From DAOMFM01 sp035429825 (GTDB lineage Bacteria > Acidobacteriota > Blastocatellia > UBA7656 > JADIYM01), in NCBI GenBank assembly GCA_044224215.1, contig JBGAKX010000080.1, positions 1 through 20,725 on the forward strand: a DNA stretch of 20,725 nt, written 5' to 3'. Under the pieces are notes generated by a model. That model worked only from the letters and a program-made list of their open reading frames with translations. It had not been told where the DNA came from and did not search any database. The position numbers were made by a program, and so were the translations under genes. Of this stretch, positions 16,646 through 20,725 are shown piece after piece (the first letter of the stretch is position 1; every line of letters begins with the position of its first letter).

Positions 16646-16762
16646 CTGAGCTGAGCCCGGTAGGGCTCAGGCCCCAACTCGAGCGACAGACGTACGTCGG
16701 TACAACACACGCCTCCCGATTCGTACGTTGGGGCCTGAGCGCTACCGCGCTCAGCTCAGTTA
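16643..16762. repeat. REP-like inverted hairpin pair, locus 2, between convergent genes
   Basis: The arms 16643-16678 and 16727-16762 are inverted repeats identical at 34 of 36 positions. Each arm contains its own perfect hairpin: CTGAGCCC-GGTA-GGGCTCAG at 16651-16670 and, on the plus strand, CTGAGCGC-TACC-GCGCTCAG at 16735-16754. The only two arm mismatches are the two halves of one stem base pair (C:G in the left hairpin, G:C in the right), so both hairpins stay perfect. The outer ends TAACTGAG supply the stop codons of the permease gene (TAA 16643-16645) and of the M20 gene (TAA on minus, 16760-16762). It may work as a two-way terminator, although no clear T-run follows. Confidence 0.85.
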
Positions 16763-18181
16763 TCGATTTTGTGGCCCGCACACGTCCGTCACGATCGTGT
16801 GCGTCACCTCCAGCCCGAAACGGATGTTCTCGAGCGACAGTCGCTCGTCATCGCCGTGGCTGCGGTCGTCGGCCGCCGCGAGCCTCCACGGCTCGAACCC
16901 GTACACGACGATTCCGATCTGGCGCAGCGTCGTCGCGTCCGTCGTCGACAGCAGCGGCGGAGTCAACACGGGCACGCCCGCATCGAACCGGTCGCGTGCG
17001 CGCTCGATCGCGCGAAACAGCTCCGTGTCGATCGGGGACTCGGTCGCGACGCTCGACGCCGTGATTTCGAATTTGAGGTCCGGTTCGCCGGCGACCTTCT
17101 TGAGCGTCTCGAGAAACGCCGCCGGATCCTCGCCCGGCAGCAGCCGGCAGTCGAGCCGCGCCCATGCCTCGCCCGGGATGACGTTCACCTTGTCGCTGCC
17201 GTGCAACCCCGTGACCGAGATCGTCGCGCGCACAGCGGCGTTCAGAAACGGATCGGCAAGCAGCGCCTTTCGCGCCGCCGGATCCTCGAGCGCGGCCGGC
17301 AGATCCGCGAGCCACGCCGCACGCGGCGGCTTTTCGCGCTTTGCGATCTCGCGGGCGTAGTTCGCAACCGCCGGAACCACGCGGATCGGCGGCTCCCAGG
17401 CCATGATCCGATCGAGCCCGCGCACCAGCTTCGCGACTGCGCCGTTCGGCTCGGGAATCGAGCCGTGCCCGGCCTTCCCGGTCGCCGCGACACGAAGCCA
17501 CAGGATCGACTTTTCGGTCACGTCCACGTTCCACGACGTGACCTTTCCGTCGGCAACGTCGATGTACGCACCTTCGGTGAGAACGAACTCGGCGTTTCGC
17601 AGCTTGTCGCGCTGGTGCGCGATCATCCACGACACGCCGCTCGCGGCGCCGTCCTCTTCGTCCGCCGTGCCGAGAAACACCAGGTCGCGCTCGAGCCGCA
17701 CGCCGGAGCGCTTGATCAGCAGCATCGTCATCAGCTGGCAGATCGCGGTGCCCTTCATGTCGGTTGCGCCGCGGCCCCACACATAGCCGTCGCGGATTTC
17801 GCCCGCGAACGGCGGCACCGTCCACCGTTCGGCGTCCGCCGGCACGACGTCGAGATGATTGAGGAGGATCAGTGGCCGCTTCGCTCCCGAACCCGGGAGC
17901 ACCGCGAGCACGTTCGCCCGATCGTCGCCCTGGTCAAAGACCTCGCACGCGATCCCTTCGCGATCAAAGGTGCGCTTCAGGAAATCCGCCGCGCGCCGTT
18001 CGTGGCCCGGGGGATTCGTCGTGTCGACACGCAGATATTCCTGCAGGAGCGCGGTCATCTCGCGCGCTGCCGCGTCAAAATCGGGTCGCGGCGATGCGCC
18101 TGAGCCCGCGCACGGAACGGCTGCAAGCAGCATCGCTGCGGCGAGCATCGACACCAACATGTTCAGTCTCGCGATTCTCAC
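16760..18181 (-). CDS. Secreted M20 family metallo-hydrolase (carboxypeptidase S / PM20D1-like)
   Basis: The 473-residue protein has a signal peptide (MRIARLNMLVSMLAAAMLLAA) and the M20 di-zinc core: His109 in LLNHLDVVPA, bridging Asp141 in GRGATDMKGT, catalytic Glu175 and ligand Glu176 in GTADEEDGA, a later acidic ligand in LTEGAYID, and the C-terminal histidine in DRSHGDDERL. The dimerisation domain lies in the middle, with AGHGSIP. Family members hydrolyse peptides or N-acyl amino acids; the substrate here is inferred only to be peptide-like. It should act outside the cytoplasm. The GTG at 18181 has GAGG nine bases upstream; ATG at 18160 would also leave a signal peptide. It is convergent with the permease gene, and its TAA stop is the last three bases of the inverted repeat. 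Confidence 0.92.
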   Translation of the reverse strand: MRIARLNMLVSMLAAAMLLAAVPCAGSGASPRPDFDAAAREMTALLQEYLRVDTTNPPGHERRAADFLKRTFDREGIACEVFDQGDDRANVLAVLPGSGAKRPLILLNHLDVVPADAERWTVPPFAGEIRDGYVWGRGATDMKGTAICQLMTMLLIKRSGVRLERDLVFLGTADEEDGAASGVSWMIAHQRDKLRNAEFVLTEGAYIDVADGKVTSWNVDVTEKSILWLRVAATGKAGHGSIPEPNGAVAKLVRGLDRIMAWEPPIRVVPAVANYAREIAKREKPPRAAWLADLPAALEDPAARKALLADPFLNAAVRATISVTGLHGSDKVNVIPGEAWARLDCRLLPGEDPAAFLETLKKVAGEPDLKFEITASSVATESPIDTELFRAIERARDRFDAGVPVLTPPLLSTTDATTLRQIGIVVYGFEPWRLAAADDRSHGDDERLSLENIRFGLEVTHTIVTDVCGPQNR

Positions 18182-18213
18182 GTCGTTGTCCTCGAAGGTC
18201 GGAAGCCGAATTT

Positions 18214-18236
18214 CGCCAAGGCTAGCACCATTGGCG
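18214..18236. promoter_or_regulatory. Possible operator dyad in a divergent promoter region
   Basis: CGCCAA (18214-18219) and TTGGCG (18231-18236) form a six-base inverted repeat with 11 bases between, containing GCTAGC. It lies between the divergent M20 and hypothetical genes, about 33 bases upstream of the M20 start. The function is a guess. Confidence 0.25.
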
Positions 18237-18284
18237 GCAGAGCGGCATGCCGCGCATCTTTACGTCGTGCCGGTGTCGTGGTAG

Positions 18285-19007
18285 ATGTGTGCTGAGATGG
18301 GCGATGCGTCAATGGAGGCCGTCCGAACCGAGGGGCTCTCCGAACACCTCCGGCTCGAGCTCGACCGCGTGCTCGGCGAGTGCAGCACGGCTGCCGACGT
18401 TTCTCGGCGGTTGCGCGAGCTGGGGCCGGTCAGCACGGCCGACTCGGTGCTCAAGCGCGCGCTGAGAAACGCGCTCCGCACCGACCTTCAGCGCCGCGAG
18501 GCCGACGATGAGGCGCGCATGTACGTGCTCGTCGAACAGGCGCTCGTCTCGGGCGACCTCAGGCCGTACTGGGCGGCGCGCGACCTGTGGGCCGCATCGT
18601 CGCCCGAAATGACGTCGCGGCTGTTCCCGCACGAACAGGAGGAGGCCGATCTCGCGCCGCCTCCCGAAGTCGGCATCACGCGCGAAGTGTTCGAAGAGGC
18701 GCGCTCGTTCATCCGCCAGCAGATCGCTGCAATCGAAGAGGCTCAGCCCACGGGATCGACGATCGAGGCGTTCACGGTGATCGAGGACGCGATCGAACGC
18801 GAGCACCCGGCGCATCGCGAGCCGCTCAGGATCGCGCTCGAGGCCGAGCGGAAGCGGCAGGCACGGACGGCGCGGAACCTGCTCCGAACGCGGATCGCAC
18901 TGTCGCTTAGCAGCGGACGCAGCTACGACCACTTCCAGACGATCCGCGTGATCTATGCGGACCTGGGAGTCGAGGACCGGTCGGCGTTCTTCCCGAAAGC
19001 GTCGTAG
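18285..19007 (+). CDS. Hypothetical helical protein, 240 residues
   Basis: I do not recognise this family. The product is rich in Arg, Glu, Ala and Leu, has no signal peptide or membrane segment, and should be a soluble, mostly helical cytoplasmic protein. An N-terminal part (about residues 15-115) and a C-terminal part (about 140-235) are joined by an acidic/proline linker (EQEEADLAPPPEVG). No catalytic motif is visible. Codon use and GC content match the neighbours and the open frame is long, which supports a real gene. Starts at 18285, 18297 and 18312 are all possible; none has a clear ribosome binding site. It is divergent from the M20 gene and followed by the REP-like pair at 19033-19118. 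Confidence 0.65.
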   Translation: MCAEMGDASMEAVRTEGLSEHLRLELDRVLGECSTAADVSRRLRELGPVSTADSVLKRALRNALRTDLQRREADDEARMYVLVEQALVSGDLRPYWAARDLWAASSPEMTSRLFPHEQEEADLAPPPEVGITREVFEEARSFIRQQIAAIEEAQPTGSTIEAFTVIEDAIEREHPAHREPLRIALEAERKRQARTARNLLRTRIALSLSSGRSYDHFQTIRVIYADLGVEDRSAFFPKAS

Positions 19008-19032
19008 GGCTCGATCGCCACGGAACGTCGAC

Positions 19033-19118
19033 GCAGAGCCGATCCCGCCAGGGATCGGTGTAACCGCCCAGTGCGAGCAGCGTCGAGTTCACCCGATCGC
19101 TGACGCGATCGGCTCTGC
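19033..19118. repeat. REP-like inverted hairpin pair, locus 3
   Basis: The arms 19033-19058 and 19093-19118 are inverted repeats identical at 23 of 26 positions. Each holds a perfect 8-bp hairpin with a 4-base loop: CCGATCCC-GCCA-GGGATCGG at 19039-19058 and CCGATCGC-TGAC-GCGATCGG at 19093-19112. Two of the three mismatches are the two sides of one stem base pair (C:G against G:C) and the third is in the loop. This is the same layout as locus 2 with a different stem sequence. It lies after the hypothetical gene and just before the MerR-type gene's promoter. Confidence 0.8.
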
Positions 19119-19134
19119 TGTGAAAATTTCCCAC

Positions 19135-19168
19135 TTGACAGCATTACAGTAATCTGGCAATTTACTGT
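19135..19168 (+). promoter_or_regulatory. Candidate promoter and operator of the MerR-type regulator
   Basis: A perfect -35 box TTGACA lies at 19135-19140. An inverted repeat ACAGTAA (19146-19152) and TTACTGT (19162-19168), with nine bases between, lies where a MerR-family protein would bind. A weak -10, TTTACT at 19161-19166, would give a 20-bp spacer, as MerR-regulated promoters often have; CAATTT at 19158-19163 would give 17 bp. The -35 and the dyad are seen directly; autoregulation is inferred. Confidence 0.5.
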
Positions 19169-19201
19169 CATGCAGTCGAACGACACCAACTCGTCGAGCA
19201 G

Positions 19202-19633
19202 GTGCCAGACGGCCGCGTTTCGGCCGTCCCCGACGCCCGCACGATTCGGTACTACACGACGCTCGGCCTCGTCGACCGCCCAGTCATCGTCGACCGGCAG
19301 GCCCGGTACGGCGACCGGCATCGGCTGCAACTCGTTGCCATCAAGGCGCTTCAGGGCGCCGGCCTCCCGCTCGCCGAGATCCAGCGTCGCGTTTACGCGC
19401 GGTCCAACACGGAGCTCGAAGCCATGGTCTCGAGTCTCGCCAGGATCCCGGAACCCGCTGGCCGTCGACCGACCGCCACACGATGGTTCGAACTCACACT
19501 CGAACCAGGCATACGATTGATGGTCGAGGAGTCGCGTCTTGGCAGCGGCCTCCCCGCCGACCTCGACGCGCGAATCCGCGCCGCCGTCACGTCCCTCGCA
19601 CAGGAAATCCCTTCCCCAAAGGAGCAGCAATGA
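19202..19633 (+). CDS. MerR-family transcriptional regulator, start uncertain, possible frameshift
   Basis: The frame encodes a MerR-type winged helix: DARTIRYYTTLGLVDRP with the helix-turn-helix signature, RYGDRHRLQLVAIKALQGAGLPLAEIQ, then a short helical tail. It should bind DNA as a dimer and regulate its own promoter and the VIT/vWA gene. The only standard start in frame is GTG 19202, which removes the first helix and has no ribosome binding site. Upstream, the same frame reads HQLVEQVPDGRVSAV, which looks like the missing N-terminus, but there is no start codon. An ATG at 19170 lies one frame off; adding one C near 19185-19187 would give a natural start MQSNDTQLVEQV. The gene may therefore carry a one-base deletion or a sequence error. 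Its TGA overlaps the next gene's ATG (ATGA). Confidence 0.75.
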   Translation: MPDGRVSAVPDARTIRYYTTLGLVDRPVIVDRQARYGDRHRLQLVAIKALQGAGLPLAEIQRRVYARSNTELEAMVSSLARIPEPAGRRPTATRWFELTLEPGIRLMVEESRLGSGLPADLDARIRAAVTSLAQEIPSPKEQQ

Positions 19634-20725
19634 TCTTTGATCCCTCCGACACCCCGCTTCCCATGATCGAGTGCCCCACAGAAGGCACCCGCACTGCCGG
19701 CAATCTCGAAGTCGAGCTCGACGGCAAGCGCATCGCACTTCCGCTCGCGGCCATATCGGTCGACGCCCATGTCGCGCGCGGCGTCGCGAGCGTTACCGTC
19801 AGCCAGACCTATCGCAACACGTTCGCGGAGCCGCTCGAGGCCGTCTACATCTTTCCGCTCGCGGGCGGGTGCGCGGTCCGGGACTTCTCGCTTCGCGTCG
19901 GTGACCGGACTATTCATTCCGCGATCAAGGAGCGCGGCGAGGCGCGCGCCGACTACGCACAGGCGATCGAGGAGGGCCGTCGCGCGGCGCTGCTCGAGCA
20001 GGAACGCGACGACGTCTTTACCGTTCAACTCGGAAACCTCCCGCCCGGCGAGGACGCGACCGTCGTCATCACGTACTCCGAGATGCTCGACGCGATGGAC
20101 CTTGGCATGGTCGAACTGCGGCTGCCGTTCGTCGTCGCACCGCGCTACATCCCGGGTGACCCGCAGTCGGGCGGGTCGGTTGGCGACGGTGTCGAATCCG
20201 ACACGGACGTGGTGCCCGATGCGTCGCGCATCACTCCGCCGCGGCTTGCGCCGGGCTTTGACCCGAACGTGTCGCTGTCGCTCGACGTCGCGATCGACGC
20301 TGCGGGACTGACAATCTCGGATCTCGGGTGCTCACAGCACGCGACGCGCACGCACATGGGCAACGGGACCGTCCGAATCGCTCTGGCGCGCAGCGACGAA
20401 CGGTTGAACCGCGACTTCGTTCTGCGCTGGCGCGAATCGGCCGACGCCGCGATCGGTGCGAGCTATTTCGTGAGCGCCACTGCGACGGGCGAAACGTACG
20501 GCATGATCTCGCTCGACGCGCCGGTGAATGACGCGGCGACGTCCGTTCCACGCGACGTGCTCTTTGTGCTGGATCGGTCGGGCTCGATGGGGACCGAAAA
20601 GATGGCTTCGGCGGCGCGCGCATGCGCGATGCTGCTCGACGGGCTCGGTCCGGCGGACCGCTTTGCCGTCCTGGCGTTCGACACGTCGATCGAGTGGTTC
20701 GACGATGCGCGCTTCGCGCCCGCCG
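19630..20725 (+). CDS. VIT and von Willebrand factor A domain protein, 3' end off the right edge
   Basis: About 365 residues are visible. The N-terminal VIT domain (about residues 35-160) has SVTVSQTYRNTF, PLEAVYIFPLAGGCAVRDF, AIKERGEARADYAQAIEEG and ALLEQERDDVFTVQLGNLPPGE. After a variable linker a vWA domain begins near residue 310, with the metal-ion site motif DRSGSM. This is the architecture of inter-alpha-trypsin inhibitor heavy-chain-like proteins, which bind other proteins through the metal site; the bacterial role is largely unknown. No signal peptide is seen, so it may be cytoplasmic. ATG 19630 has GGAG six bases upstream and overlaps the MerR-type gene's stop as ATGA, implying translational coupling. 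Confidence 0.92.
   Translation, partial: MIFDPSDTPLPMIECPTEGTRTAGNLEVELDGKRIALPLAAISVDAHVARGVASVTVSQTYRNTFAEPLEAVYIFPLAGGCAVRDFSLRVGDRTIHSAIKERGEARADYAQAIEEGRRAALLEQERDDVFTVQLGNLPPGEDATVVITYSEMLDAMDLGMVELRLPFVVAPRYIPGDPQSGGSVGDGVESDTDVVPDASRITPPRLAPGFDPNVSLSLDVAIDAAGLTISDLGCSQHATRTHMGNGTVRIALARSDERLNRDFVLRWRESADAAIGASYFVSATATGETYGMISLDAPVNDAATSVPRDVLFVLDRSGSMGTEKMASAARACAMLLDGLGPADRFAVLAFDTSIEWFDDARFAPA

Noticed and set aside
16643..16762. Simple intrinsic terminator
   Set aside because: It may terminate transcription, but there is no T-run, and the nested hairpins with a compensatory base-pair switch shared by two other loci are not explained by a terminator alone.
19170..19520. Separate 116-codon gene starting at ATG 19170
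   Set aside because: Beyond the first few codons it is out of frame with the clear MerR-type sequence and is a low-complexity Ser/Arg/Pro shadow; only its ATG may be meaningful.

Overview
The window looks like a piece of chromosome from a high-GC, proteolytic, Gram-negative bacterium, most likely an acidobacterium. The signs are an Oar-like TonB receptor with an N-terminal carboxypeptidase-regulatory domain, a very large propeller-type hybrid histidine kinase, a reaction-centre-type cytochrome c, secreted M28 and M20 peptidases, and many intergenic palindromes. The taxonomic call is inference; there is no rRNA or other marker gene here.

Layout. Positions 1-536 (minus) hold the N-terminal part of a di-haem-motif cytochrome c that runs off the left edge. 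Positions 537-993 hold no gene but a 52-bp tandem array bounded by two REP-like hairpins. Four minus-strand genes follow in map order: a small bacterial PH-domain membrane protein (994-1446), a hybrid sensor kinase with 14 propeller repeats (1471-5433), a YbaK-type editing deacylase (5515-5988) and an Oar-like TonB-dependent receptor (6035-9688). A 350-bp divergent intergenic region separates these from a plus-strand cluster: a secreted GCPII-like M28 peptidase (10039-12156), a class III aminotransferase (12206-13504), CoA-transferase subunits A and B (13509-14402, 14486-15238) and an APC amino-acid permease (15251-16645). A convergent secreted M20 hydrolase (16760-18181), an unrecognised 240-residue protein (18285-19007), a MerR-type regulator (about 19170-19633) and a VIT/vWA protein cut by the right edge (19630-20725) complete the window.

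How the genes fit together. The M28 peptidase, permease, aminotransferase and two-subunit CoA-transferase read as one probable transcription unit for peptide and amino-acid catabolism: cleave outside the cytoplasm, import, transaminate, activate as a CoA thioester. The TonB receptor and the M20 hydrolase may serve the same lifestyle. The MerR-type gene and the VIT/vWA gene overlap by an ATGA and form a separate two-gene module.

The most unusual signal is non-coding. Three intergenic loci each carry an inverted pair of hairpins with an 8-bp stem and a 4-nt loop. In every pair the stem base pair one step away from the loop is C:G in one hairpin and G:C in the other. This looks like a paired, REP-like element family. 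One copy supplies the TAA stop codons of two convergent genes, and another has apparently grown into the 52-bp tandem array. Two unrelated dispersed palindromes also sit inside the catabolic operon, directly before start codons. No tRNA, rRNA, CRISPR array, insertion sequence or prophage gene was seen.
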